The notes beneath the pieces were generated by a model. The model searched no databases, had not been told where the DNA came from, and worked only from the letters and a program-made list of their open reading frames with translations. A DNA stretch of 64,000 bases. Origin: Pyrenula massariospora (lineage: Eukaryota; Ascomycota; Eurotiomycetes; Pyrenulales; Pyrenulaceae). Within the stretch, counting starts at the first letter, position 1. Each line of letters starts with the position of its first letter. Location of the stretch: assembly GCA_021030905.1 (NCBI GenBank), contig JAGFMI010000005.1, forward strand, positions 186,001 to 250,000, in the 5' to 3' direction. Of this stretch, positions 11,663 through 23,878 are shown one piece after another. Made by a program: the position numbers and the translations under genes.

Positions 11663-14030
11663 TCAGGATTCAGTCGCAGCGGCCGGCTTTGGGGAATCGC
11701 TCCCGCCTTCCTTCCCACCAGCCTTGTTCTGGAAGCTACCGCGCCCTCCTCCACGCCCACGTCCACGGTCACCACCTCGTCCCCGTCCACGAAACCCACC
11801 ACGTCCCCGTCCGCCCTCGCTGTCGCTCTGTCCGCTCTGGTATCCACCGCGCGTCGGCGTGCTTGTATTTGCGCCGCCTCGACCGGTTGAGCCCCATGTA
11901 CCAGCATTACCCCCGTGCGGATCACGACGAGACCGATCCTCAAAAAACTTGACCCGTGGTCCATTGTAACCCTCTTTCTTTCGGTCCTCTTTACTCTTGT
12001 TCATGGCTCCCTCCAGTGCCGCCTTGCAATCTTCATGGTTTTCAAAATCGATCATCCAGCTGCGGTTGTTGCCCATCTTCTGGACCCTCTTAATTTTGGC
12101 TCGATGCTCCTCTTGCAGTACATCCCTTGCGCCTTGTTCTGAGTCGACGGAGGATACAAAGAGTGCCGTGGCGGGCTCTTGCTTGGGTGAGTCGATCGCC
12201 TTGGAAGGCGCGCTGGGTGCTGCTTTATCTCCGGCGACGCCATTAGGAGCCGCGGGAGCGGCCTTCTCGGTATTAACGGCGGGACTATTCACATTTGTGG
12301 ATGACGGCTGAGGAGTGAGAGGTTTTGCTTGTGTAACAGGAGCACTCGGGGCCGGTGAGGCTTTAGCGGCAGGGGGAGGTTGCTGTTTAGCTGGTTGCGG
12401 TTGAGTTTGTGGTTCTGACGGGGGGGCTGGAGCAGCTGGAGCTGGTTGTGGGAAAGATGGCTGATTACGAGCTTGCGACGGACCGGTTGGTGTTTGCGCG
12501 TTCGGGGCAGGCGCAGACGGCTGTTGCATTTGCTGTACCTGGTTTGCAGCTGGTTTGCCACCACGATGAGCAAAATTGAACCCCTGGGCTCGCATCTCAG
12601 TACCAATGCGACCATTGTCAACTTCGAGAACCAGGTATCCGTAAGCAGCGTCAGCTAGGTTAAAATTCCACATGTTCTTGAAAGCGCTCTCATCAACTTG
12701 ACCGCCGCCAACTCCTGGTCCTCCAAAGGGAGTTCCACCATTAGCACCCGTTGGCATTCGGTTGACGATGTCCAATGCGTTTTCCAGCATCGTCTTTTGA
12801 CCGTCATTTGAACTGATAGCATTTTCAACTTCACCTCGTACAGTCTCCCACACGTCATTAAAGGATGCTTTGGATGCTGCAAGCTTGCCACGATAGTGAT
12901 CTAATGTCGGATTGACACTGAATTCGTTGTAAGAGCTGCCGTATCGGAAGTGAAGACCGGCGGAGATCGAGAAGTCGGCTTTCAAGGTGACGGAGAGCTG
13001 GTTGAGCATTCCTTCTCGGGCAGGAGAAGCGTGGGTAATGAAAATTCGAGTCTCCGCAGGATCATAGACTCGGTTTGCGGTATCCACAAGCTCTCCCATC
13101 TGAAGGAGTGTCGTCCACATTGTTCCTTGCCCGCCGGCGATCGAGGTCTTGCCCTCACCATTATCGAAAAGCTTGTGCATAACAACAGCACCTCCAAGTC
13201 CAAGCAAACGAAGCCTAACCCCGCCAACGTCAAGTAGTCTTGAGCTTGCTTCGTCAATGATATGTAGCTTATCTATCTTGTATTCACCTGAACGGAACTT
13301 TTCCAGAACTCTGACGTCCTCACAAGCCCCCCATACTGTGTACACAGGAATGTCTAGCTTCATTTGACCGCTAAGGAAGGAGGGCAGCTCGGAGAGATTG
13401 AGATCCCGGGGTGAGAATTGATTCTTAATCGCGGTATTTGGAGGACTGTTGGCAATCTGCCGCTTGATTTGATCAGGCAGCAAGGGAGAGTATTGAGCTA
13501 CATGCTTCAGTGTTCTATAAGATATTAGCTAAAGCTGATAATTTGTGATGAAATGATGCTCACTTATCTGCAATGCGCTCGAGAGAGGTATCGTCGTAGA
13601 AACCAAAATCACCGGTGTGAAGGATATGGTCAGCTCTAGCTGATTTAGCGAGATCATTCAAAGACTTTAGGTTCCCTGCATTACTTTCTATTAGCTCGGC
13701 CCGTTTTGATTCAAAGAAGGTCCTGCTCTTATACTGAAGTAAGAAGATGGACCCTTACCCCGAACATCGGCCACGCAGAGAATACGTGTTTGACCAGACT
13801 GAATGACGCGGCCACTGTTTGGAAGGAGCGGTGTCGCGCCAGGGTTTCCGTTGGGCAGATAACCAGGAGTGTTTTGGAACTGAGGGCGATTTTGCTGTGG
13901 AGCAAGCAGCGTTAGTGGTACTACTGGAACGACCATTGTGAAGATTGGTGGGGAAGAAGTTCGTCCAGAAAAGCAGGCAAGCAGGGAAGTGGAAGAGTAT
14001 GAAAGGTGGAGAAAGACTCACAGCAGCCAT
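11663..14030 (-). CDS. DUF2433 protein: metallophosphoesterase-like N-terminus with C-terminal RGG tail
   Basis: Fungal protein of the DUF2433 family; molecular role unknown to me. Four exons were rebuilt (14030-14022, 13894-13759, 13675-13564, 13514-11663), totalling 2109 nt, 702 residues. Exon 1 codes only MAA. The N-terminal half carries calcineurin-like phosphoesterase signatures: ILCVADVRGNLKSLN, then HTGDFGFYDD, and THASPAREG. Residues of roughly 370-520 are a Pro/Gln/Ala linker. A segment beginning TALFVSSVDSEQGARDVL looks like an RRM-type fold. The last 70 residues are a Gly/Arg repeat (RGRGRGG units), which suggests RNA association. An alternative start at 13936 (MVVPVVPLTLL) would read through intron 1; I prefer MAA because it splices cleanly to QNRPQFQNTPGYL. 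Confidence 0.85.
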
Positions 14031-15119
14031 TAGGCAAGTGCTTTAGGGATCAGGAAAGTCGGTAGGTGAAGGTAGGTGCGTGATCGGAGGGCGGAGTGAA
14101 GGTCGCGACAAGGAAAATGTACAGTAACACGCTAAATCCGAATGCCTCTGAGGGTAGAAGAGGCTAGGTGATGGAACGAGGTATTAGACTAAGGGGTAGA
14201 ATAGAATCTGACGGCCGGACAAGGAGAAAGGTGTTGTTGAGCCGAGAGTTGTGTCTGTGAGAGCGACTTCGTGGTTTTGGGGAGCTGCAAAAAAGTTCGG
14301 AGTCGGAAAGGCAGTCGCTAGCGTGATGCCAAGACCCCACTGTCGATGCTGACCTGAATCCAGGTAAGGACTCCCTCCTATCCCATATTTTTGATTACAC
14401 GTCGAACTACGCATACCAAAGTCGGAACGATTCTCTGAAGAGATCTATGCACCGATGCAGATCAACGTGACACGCTGGGACAAGTTGTGATTCCACAGAG
14501 GAAAGCCGTCTTGCGCTCCAATACGGTCATCGTCCTTAGAACCCGCACTACCATGCATGTATAGATATATATATATACCCAATCTCTGATCTCAAAACCC
14601 TCAAGTCTCAATAGGCTGCACCTGAAAAGTCTTCGCCGTATGGTCTCAGCCAGAGGGGCCGGTGTACATAATTTGCAATTGTCAAGCGGGTGACAGGTTC
14701 ATCCATCTGCTTTTCGAGGGTAGGGACTTTGAAAGGTCTCAAATCTAGATGTAGTAGATATAGATCTGAAGAGCACTGGAGTAGAGTCCTAAGACTTGGC
14801 TATTCAAGACCCAGCACTTCTCAATCTCAATCCCGCAGCCTCTGAAGACAAGGCTGGGAGGTTGCCAAGTCGTGCCTGAGTAAGGCTGTCGGCTTTGGTG
14901 GAGACGATCGACGAGGCTAGACTGGCGCGCGCGTGAGGCCCGTCCGCGTGTCAGCCTTGCAGCTTGTTGGCCCACCCGGCTAGCTTTCGCCAGCTCCAGT
15001 GACATAAACACTGCCCTTACATGTCTTAGGCACGCAAGAGCCCAGAGTTCACCATCATCGCCATTCCAGATGTGCGTTCGGACCACTCACGATATACCGA
15101 ACGATAGCGAGCTTCAACG
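14031..15119. other. Divergent promoter region (DUF2433 gene / NPC1)
   Basis: Two genes start outward from here. No coding sequence recognised. A short TA-dinucleotide run lies near 14563-14576. Confidence 0.5.
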
Positions 15120-18100
15120 ATGCGATTCCTCCTTGCCGCCATTTTGGCACCCCTCCCTGCCGCTGTAGCCTCTAAGCCGACGGAAATCCATGAAGAAGGT
15201 CGCTGTGCGATCAGAGGTCATTGCGGTAGAAAGGGCTGGTTTGGCAAGGACCTACCGTGCCCCGACAATGGCAAAGCATCTAAGCCCTCAGCCAAGTTGC
15301 GCGACAAGCTGACCGACCTCTGCGGCTCAAAATGGAGCGATACCCCGGTATGCTGCGACGAGGATCAGGTCGACACCTTAGCCTCCAATCTCGGGACTCC
15401 GGAGAATTTGATCAATTCATGTCCCGCATGCCGAGAGAATTTTTTCAATCTCTTCTGCACTTTTTCATGTTCGCCCGACCAGTCCTTGTTCGTAAATGTG
15501 ACGAGCACAAGTCAAGCATCCTCTGGGAAAGATGTGGTTGATGAGCTGGACAATTTGTGGAGTGAAAAATATCAGAGTGGCTTTTATGAGAGTTGTAAAG
15601 ATGTTCAGAACGGAGCTTCTGGGGGAAAGGCAATGGATTTCATTGGAGGAGGAGCAAAGAACTACACGGAGTTTTTGAAGTTTTTGGGAGATGCAAAGCC
15701 TTTAATTGGCAGTCCATTCCAGATCAACTTCAGAACTCAGCCTCCGGAAAGTAGCGAGGGAATGCGACCGCTTGCTGAAACTCCAAAGGCCTGTAACGAT
15801 TCAGATACCGCTTTCCGATGCCCGTGCAAGGATTGTCCAGTAGTTTGTCCACAGCTTCCCGAGGTTGAGGAAATTCAGGCATGCCACGTCGGAAAACTGC
15901 CTTGCGTTTCGTTCGCCATTATAATTGTCTATAGCGTATGTCTCTTACTCCTGGTGACCGCAATATCCGGACATGTCGCCTACCGTCGGCACAAAGCAAG
16001 CAAGAATGAGCGATTGCGACTTCTCCAAGACGCAGCGCCAAGCGACGATGAGGACGAAGGAGACATCGTGCACCATGCCGGCATGCTTGATCGACCACAT
16101 CGAAACTATTACTTGAATGCTACCCTTGACCGGGTCTTCAGCAAGATTGGCAGTTTTTCCGCTCGGTTTCCCGCAATCACGATTGCTTTAAATGTTGTTG
16201 TAGTGGGTCTACTTAGCATTGGCTGGATCCGATTCTCAGTTGAAAGAGACCCAGTGCGGCTGTGGGTGAGTCCGAATTCAGCAGCAGCACAAGAGAAGGC
16301 GTTCTTTGATTCCAGTTTTGGTCCGTTTTATCGCGCAGAACAGGCCTTTTTGGTCAATGACACAGCGTCAAATGGACTCAACCCGGTGCTAGATTACGAA
16401 ACTTTAAGCTGGTGGTTTGACGTTGAGTCTCGCGTTCGTCGCATGCGTTCTGTCGAATATGGGTTGACGTTGGACGATGTTTGCTTCAAACCGACAGGCT
16501 CTGCTTGTGTTGTTCAGTCGCTCACCGGATATTACCAAAGCGACTTTGACAATTTCAATCCCAGCGACTGGCAGAAACACTTGACGGAATGTGCAGCTTC
16601 CCCTGGTCTCGTCGCGTGCTTACCTGAATTTCAGGATCCTTTGAGGCCAGGACGCATTCTCGGCGGTTATGAAGGTCTAGACCACATCCTGGATGCTTCG
16701 GCTTTGGTGGTCACCTGGGTTGTGAACAATTATCAGCAAGACAGCGAAGAAGAGGCTCGTGCTCAAGATTGGGAAAAGATGTTCAAGAGTCAGATGGCTG
16801 CCGTTCAGGGCGAGGCGTCTGATCGCGGCCTGCGACTGTCTTTTAACACCGAACGCAGTCTGGAAGAAGAACTCAATAAGTCTACAAATACCGACGCTAA
16901 GATTGTTGCGATTAGTTACGTGATAATGTTCATATATGCATCACTGGCGCTCGGTTCAGCGAGTTTGACATTTCGATCGATTCTTAACAACCCTTCGAAC
17001 GCATTAGTCCAATCCAAATTCACACTTGGCGTCGTCGGCATTCTAATCGTCTTGATGTCTGTCTCGGCATCAGTTGGCTTATTTTCCGCCGCCGGTGTTA
17101 AGGCAACACTCATTATTGCTGAAGTCATACCCTTCCTTGTCTTAGCAGTAGGGGTAGACAACATCTTCCTCATCGTACACGAATTCGAACGTGTGAATAT
17201 CAGTCACCCAGACGACGAAATTGACGAGCGCATCGCAAAAGCGCTTGGCCGTATGGGACCCAGTATTCTACTATCGGCTACGACAGAGACGATTGCTTTT
17301 GCAATGGGGGCATTTGTCGGCATGCCTGCGGTGAAGAATTTTGCCGCATATGCAGCCGGAGCGGTTCTCATCAATGCAATTTTACAGATCACAATGTTCG
17401 TTTCTGTCCTAGCGGTCAATCAGCGACGAGTAGAAAGCTTACGGGCTGACTGCTTCCCTTGCATCAGTCTCAGACGTGCCAACTCTAACGACATGCTAGG
17501 CGGGCAATTGTATGGCACTGAAGATGAAGGCACCCTGCAACGTTTCATACGCAAGACCTACGCTCCTAATCTTCTCGGCAAGAAAGTTAAGACTCTCATT
17601 ATTGTCATTTTTGTGACAATCTTTTGTGCTGGCATAGGACTGGTTCCAGAGGTTCAGCTTGGCTTGGATCAGCGAATTGCTCTACCCAGCGATTCTTATC
17701 TCATTCAATACTTCAACGATCTCTATGATTATTTCGGCTCGGGTCCCCCGGTCTATTTTGTGACACGAAATTTGAATCTCACAAAAAGGGCTCACCAGAG
17801 GCAAGTCTGCGGCGGATTCTCCACCTGTGATGATTACTCTCTTGAGTTCATCCTAGAGCAGGAGTCGAAGCGTCCTGAGGTGTCTTATATAAGTGGAGCA
17901 ACTGCAAGCTGGTTCGATGACTTCTTCTACTGGTTAAACCCGAGCTCTGAATGCTGTATGGAGAACAAAAAGAAATGTTTTGCCAATCGTGACCCGCCGT
18001 GGAATATTACGCTCTGGGGCATGCCGGAGGGAATAGAATTTGTGCATTATGCGTCCAAGTGGATCAAAGCCCCTACTGATGCGGACTGTCCACAAGGAGG

Positions 18101-18993
18101 CCAAGCAGCCTACTCTAACGCTGTAGTCATTGACACTAAAGACGTTAACATCCCTGCCTCACACTTTAGGACAACGCATACTCCTCTACATAGTCAAAAG
18201 GATTTCATCGCTTCCTATAAAGCCGCTCGACGCATTGCGGACTCAATCTCGGAGGAACACGACATCGACGTCTTTCCTTACAGCAAGCACTACATTTTCT
18301 TTGACCAATACACTTCCATCGTCAAACTCACCGCTATACTGCTTCTTGTTGCCATAGCAGTCATCTTCCTCATCACCTCCATTCTCCTTGGCTCCCTTCT
18401 CACCGGGCTCGTCATAGCTGTCACGGTCACCATGACTGTTGTCGACATTATTGGGATTATGGCTCTCGCTGGCGTCTCTCTAAACGCGATTTCCCTCGTT
18501 AATCTGGTCATCTGCGTCGGCATCTCCGTCGAATTTTGCGCCCACATTGGCCGTGCTTTCCAGTTCCCAAGTCGAGTCACGCTAGAGAAGAGCAAGATGA
18601 GAGGGAAAGACGCAAGGGCATGGGCGGCGCTAGTGAATGTAGGAGGATCAGTGTTCAGTGGCATTACGATTACAAAGGCTATCGGAGTTGCAGTTCTGGC
18701 ATTTACAAGGAGTAAGATATTCGAGATTTACTATTTCAGGGTATGGGTTGCGCTTGTTGGGTTTGCGGCGACACATGCCCTCATATTTTTGCCGGTGGCG
18801 TTGAGCTTTTTTGGTGGTGAAGGTATGACCATCCTTAAACATTTACCCTACTCAAAGTGATGGCGGTGTGACTAACAAACTACTCACAGGGTACATTGAT
18901 CCGGAATCTGAAGGCGGGTTAGAAGGTGATCTAGCTAGTCGGCGGTATAGGGCATTGCTGCCGGAGGATGATTATGACTCTGATGACGACTAA
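15120..18993 (+). CDS. ncr1: NPC1/NCR1 sterol transporter
   Basis: Polytopic vacuolar/lysosomal membrane protein that passes sterol from NPC2 into the membrane. Signal peptide MRFLLAAILAPLPAAVAS. The Cys-rich N-terminal sterol-binding domain follows (EEGRCAIRGHCG, PVCCDEDQVDTL, SCPACRENFFNLFCTFSCSPDQS), then a first membrane helix (about 260-285), a lumenal loop, the sterol-sensing domain (about 590-770, with FLVLAVGVDNIFLIVHEFER), a second lumenal Cys-rich loop and a C-terminal Patched-like five-helix block (VVDIIGIMALAGVSLNAISLV). The main exon ends at 18822; a 67-bp intron joins to a last exon 18890-18993 giving an acidic tail ending DSDDD. Total 3807 nt, 1268 residues, normal for the family. 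Without the intron the protein would end early at 18860. No defects. Confidence 0.96.
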
Positions 18994-20272
18994 AATTCTC
19001 TTTTAAGCCTGTTCAGTATCGATTTCTGCCGCACTAGATCTATAGACATACCTTGAGAGACTGACTTCTTTCCCGCCATACGTATTAGAAGCCATATGGC
19101 CTACTAAGCTGGAAGAACTCGAAGAACCCATCCCACTGTTGCATTGCTCTTGTAGGCTGTTGTGACTATGCGAGCATCTCTTATCTTGGGATATGATGAG
19201 ACTACATCGGTGCAGCAATGCCCGGTGGGAAGATTTGATCGCCAAATATTTCGGCCACAGGGCCGCTTGTTTCAACTTCCTGTTCAGACCAAGTTTCGCC
19301 TACCATAAGGGGCAAGTGGAGCTCTCCAAAACATAGTAGGCGGCATCGACTGCTTTACAACCATTCTTGCACCTCTAACGTTTACTGAAGATTAAGCTTT
19401 GTTTAATCATTTAATTAGTTAATCGGAGATGGTGTTGAAAGTTGGCTGTCATTCTGATGCTCGGCTATCTCTATCTCTACATCGGCAGAACACTTCGGAT
19501 TTGAAGAACATTCCCTAGCGAGTATGCTTGAGCCGCTACTTTCTCGTCCCTCATGTTTGACCGTCTTATGTTTTTAATGTTGACGGTGACGCTACGTTTT
19601 CCTGTCCGTCCTTGCCTTACCATTGGCGGCGAAGTATGCCATTATCTCGTCGATCTCGGTGTCATTTGTGCCTAGCTATAACAGAGCAACGTGCGACTGG
19701 ATCACGGGACTCGATGATTTGGCAGGAGTTATGGATGAAGTCTAGTATGTAAATGCAAGACGCTCCATAGGCTAGACGAAACTGCGCAAAACTACTGGAG
19801 ATCTAACAATCCGTGAGACGAAAGTACCAACCTATCATGGTACGGAGAATTGCCGGGGGCGTAAGAAGATAACAAAGTGCCTCAACAACAGACTGCCCGC
19901 GCAAAGCGACAAGTGGACGTATTTCCGCAACGTAATACTCCTGCTCGTAGCAAGCAGCACATGGACTAAGGCTTTGGGCTTCCATTCATCTAGCCCTTGT
20001 TGTCCAGTGAACGATAAAACGTTCTCATTTTTGAAAGATGATGGTGCGTTAGAAGGAGGCGAATAGGGGTAAGATCACGTGACTATATGCAAAAGTCTGG
20101 TAATGATTTACAGATCGTGCTATGAATAAGTGCCTAGGACGCTCTGAACAGAGAAGTGCCACGGAGTCGGGTTTATCAAATACTGTTTCCTAAGTTCTCG
20201 ATCTTCGGTTCGCTCACTGAGACGTTTCTTTCAAGAGCTGGTCCCGAAGACCCCAAATTATGAAACCCCTTT
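18994..20272. other. Convergent intergenic region (NPC1 / LysM gene)
   Basis: About 1.28 kb between two 3' ends. No coding sequence recognised. A local AT-rich patch lies near 19390-19425. Confidence 0.45.
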
Positions 20273-22965
20273 TTAAGATGAAACAGATACGCAGTATCCC
20301 TCCCCAGCTTGAAACTGTAACGAACAGTTCTCCCCATTCGGCCCCAATACAGGATTCCAAGCGTACAGCTGCTGGACGGTGATACCTGATATACGTTTTA
20401 GACCAAGGCAACTTTATGTGTCAAATGAAGTCAATACTCACTATTTTCTTGCGCGAACAAGTAACAGTAGTCGCCCTTCTGAGCTACTACAATCTTATTG
20501 CAGTTAGAAGCGATACCGCTCTGCGTCGGAATTGTGGACGAGCTTGTGCTAGTTGAAGTTGTGGTGGGCGTTACCGATGTGCTGGATACACCAATACAGT
20601 AATCCACGCCGGCTTCAAAGAGCGTTCCGCAATTCTCTCCATTGGGCCCTAGGACAGAATTCCAAGCGTATAGTTGTTGGGTCGTGATGCCGTTATCACT
20701 GGCGAACTTGCTGCAGTAGTCGCCCTTCTCGGCATCCTTGAACTTGTTGCAGGTGGCAATGATGCCGCTTTGGGTGGGATATGGTAGCGATGTTGTGCTT
20801 GTTGACGTTGGTGGACTCGTAGATGAAGTACTGGGGCCAGTACCACTGCCACCGTTCACTTCGACACAGTAGTCGTAGCTGGACAGGATCAGAACACATT
20901 ACTTCAAACATAAGCCGGGACAGGCTTACCCGAGCCAAAATTGGGTGGTGCAATTGTGGCCATCTGGATAGCCTAAGACAGGGTTCCATGTGGTCAAATC
21001 AGCCATGCTTATCTTGAACGATTGGGTGAAGCCGAAGCAGGTATCGCCGTCGCCGGCGTAAGCGAACTTGGTGCAGTCGGACGCTATCCCTGGTTGTGTT
21101 GGAGCGGCGGCGGTGCTATTTGTGGTGGGAACGACACCGACAGGGCCTTGACCTCCGCGGTTCTGGCTGGAAGCGTCGGTATTGGTTCCATTAATTGGGG
21201 CAGGGAGAGTGTACGTGCCGCCCGGTGGACTGAGAGGTGGTAAATGGTCAGAAAGTGGTCTTCTCTTAAATCATGGATGAATACTTACGAGGAGCAGACA
21301 TATTGGCCAGTCGTCAGACTGTCGCAAAGGCCTAGAATATTGGAGTTCCAGGAGAGGAACAAAGTTGTCGTTACATTAAGAGTACTTGTGGTATATGCAG
21401 TTGCAAGGCTGTCACATGAATCTCCGCTATTGACTTGCTTGAGCGTGCATGGAATTGGTACGCAGATGGAATTGGATATATCGCAATCGTCTGAGTTTGT
21501 AGCCGCCTGAAGATCTCCTGTTGTTACCCCATATTTCTGGGATAGACTATCACAACCAGAACTTCCGGATGGTATGGTCTGACCAGTACAATTTCCGATG
21601 CCTGTACTTGGAGCGCTCGCGTTGTTCGCTGGGTCGGTCCCCGGTGGAAGAAAAGTGGCATTAGGAGCCGAAGCGTAGCCTGGCAAAGCCCGGACGACAC
21701 TGTCGGGCATGCTGATTTGGCAAACGTCTTGAACATCTTGGTATTGTTCAATAAGATAGTCAGAGTAGTCAGTATCCGGGAGAAAGAGCGAATTAATCCG
21801 GTGCCACATGACTGTTAGAAAACAAGGGCTGCACATCTATCTTAGAGAGTTAATAACATTGCATAGAGCGTACCAGACGTGTTAAAAGTCATTAAGAGGG
21901 GCCGTTATCAGCTTAGACGTAGACATCTCTAAAAATGCTACCTTGAAACAGACCTCAGACACGCTCTCACGTGTAACTTCAGCCGTTTGAGCCACGACAT
22001 CTACGTCTTGCCCATAAACCGGCAGTGTCCTCTATAAGCTTTCGTGGATTTACTTACAACAGTATCATAGTATAGATTCGCCTCGGATCTACAGTTAGCA
22101 GAATAGCAATATGTGGAAAATGTAGACATACTATTCTGTCCATAGAAGCCGGATCCGTGCAGAAAGCACTGGACGAATTGGATTCGCAGTCCACCTCAAC
22201 ATCAACTCCAGCCCAATTTTGAGACTCGAGGAAACACCAGGTCGGTCCTTGGTAATACGTAGGGTCGGTAATATTATCTGGGCCGTAAGGTAGATCTGTC
22301 CCGTCACTAGAAGGAGCAATATCATTTGGATCAAACAGAGGATTGCCGGTTGTGGCATTTGTCTGAGTGGTAGAGTTGGGATTGCCAAGATCACCGTCGA
22401 CAAGGCTTGCGTCATTGACTGCTGGGTTACTGGTATAGTTGAGGGGCAAATTGCTAACCATCGCGTCAGAGCAACTCCCGATGCTTTCCAGAGGAATACA
22501 CTCATGTACATACTCGGACTTTAGGCATGCCATCGTGATGCCCTCAACGAAGCGAAGTGCAACAGAGTCTGCTGGGACCAGCTTGCCTGCCACGTTGTAG
22601 GTCTGACCAACGCAAGCATCTCCAACATTGCCAACCCAAGTACTACTGTCATCAATGCAATTAGGAGTACAAAGAGACGTGATGTTCTCTTCGGACCAGT
22701 AGTAGTTATCAATCTGACCAGCCATGCGATAGAGATCTGGATCACAGCCTAGAGTTGCGTTCCTAGAGTATGATCAGCATTTTGTTGGATGCCTGTCGTG
22801 ACCAATTTACATAGCTATTACACAAGCTTCTGTCCACCCTAAGTGTTGAGCCAGTCCTTTAACATCAATAACTGGAAACATGTTGAAGGAGACCGTATCT
22901 TGAGCCGCTGCATTGAAAGCCAAGAAAGAAACATAAAGGCTGCCCAACAAGCATAGAGATGCCAT
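20273..22965 (-). CDS. Secreted protein with five LysM domains
   Basis: Secreted chitin/peptidoglycan-oligomer-binding protein. Start at 22965 with signal peptide MASLCLLGSLYVSFLAFNAAA. At least six introns; the junctions near 22130 are uncertain. A large Cys-rich N-terminal region (NATLGCDPDLYRMAG ... VAQTAEVTRESVSEVCFK) precedes the LysMs. LysM-like units: GIGNCTGQTIPSG...CDSLSQKYGVTTGDL; TLKQVNSGDSCDSLATAY; GIASDCTKFAYAGDGDTCFGF...WNPVLG; GIIATCNKFKDAEKGDYCSKF...WNSVLGPNGENC; and a last copy split by an intron, with ITVQQLYAWNPVLGP then YCVSVSS. The last exon lies at about 20273-20390 and gives the terminal LysM, so an unspliced model would stop near 20431 and lose it. Divergent from the GH18 chitinase at 23879. 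The pairing of LysM proteins with subgroup C chitinases is known in fungi (for example Trichoderma), where a role in binding or shielding chitin is proposed. Confidence 0.85.
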
Positions 22966-23878
22966 CGCGGATGAGTATAATCTGATACGGGAGAAAAAAG
23001 GTAATAGAATCTTCAGCTAGATTCTCTTGGAGACGGCGTAAGGCAAAGGAGGGGATCAGTCAGGATCGAGCCTGGCAAAGAGGGACAAGACAATCTCCCG
23101 TAAAAGTCTGATCAACCTCGGTCATTTGCTTTGAAAAGCCAAGGTTGTAAAGCACTGGATATGCAGGTACTTACCATATACAATCGGGAATAAGACCATT
23201 CATGATGCTCGCAACTTTAGGAGTGTGTACTTATACGGTCCTTGCAGTATAGTGTAGTAGCTGAGGCTATAAAGCGCCCACCGCTCTTTCGGAAATTTAG
23301 GTTCAATAACATTGGTCATGCTTTCTTGATGAGGCTTCATCCTGTCTCTGCAAGGTTCCATTAGCATTTGCAGGATGCGGGTACATTGGAAAAGGTATGT
23401 TGTGTAACTAACTCTCCTGATTCGTGCGTCGCTAGAACGGAAATGTAGACTTCCTTCTTGTTCGATGCGGCCAATCGGAACCCCAATTCTCTTCCTACCG
23501 TCAAGCTTTGTCAGCCACAACACCCTCGTCGATGCAGAAATCAAGCACATGAGCAATTCATGTGGGTGGTCAGATTGCAGCCAGTATTGCTGACCAGCCG
23601 GGGGCTCATGTGGTCGACTTATAGAGAGTGCCTTAGTGAATGCGAGAGATCCCATGTGAGCCTCGATTTTTTTTCCCTGCGCAGTATGGATAGGTTCAAT
23701 TTCGGAAGTTGCAGCGGTGAGATTCAGGTTATTAGTTGCGAGGTATCCTTACTTCGGCACTTCATCTATTTCAAGAGTGCGTGTGTGAATATCATCTTCT
23801 CCTAGCCTTACTTGTGGAGGTTATGAACTGGACTCTTTCTTCTCCATTAGTTGTTTGACAGCTACTGTAAAAGACAGT
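22966..23878. promoter_or_regulatory. Shared divergent promoter region of the LysM gene and the chitinase
   Basis: 913 bp separate the two start codons, so both genes probably use this region and may be co-regulated. A 151-codon minus frame at 23200-23655 sits inside it. That frame has no signal peptide or domain and is treated as chance. No specific operator was identified. Confidence 0.55.

Noticed and set aside
13691-13936. Alternative start of the DUF2433 gene at MVVPVVPLTLL
   Set aside because: This sequence lies within intron 1 if MAA at 14030 is used; the splice MAA-QNRPQF is cleaner. It remains a possible alternative transcript.
23200-23655. 151-codon minus frame between the LysM and chitinase genes
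   Set aside because: No domain or signal peptide, lies in a divergent promoter, and overlaps another frame on the opposite strand.
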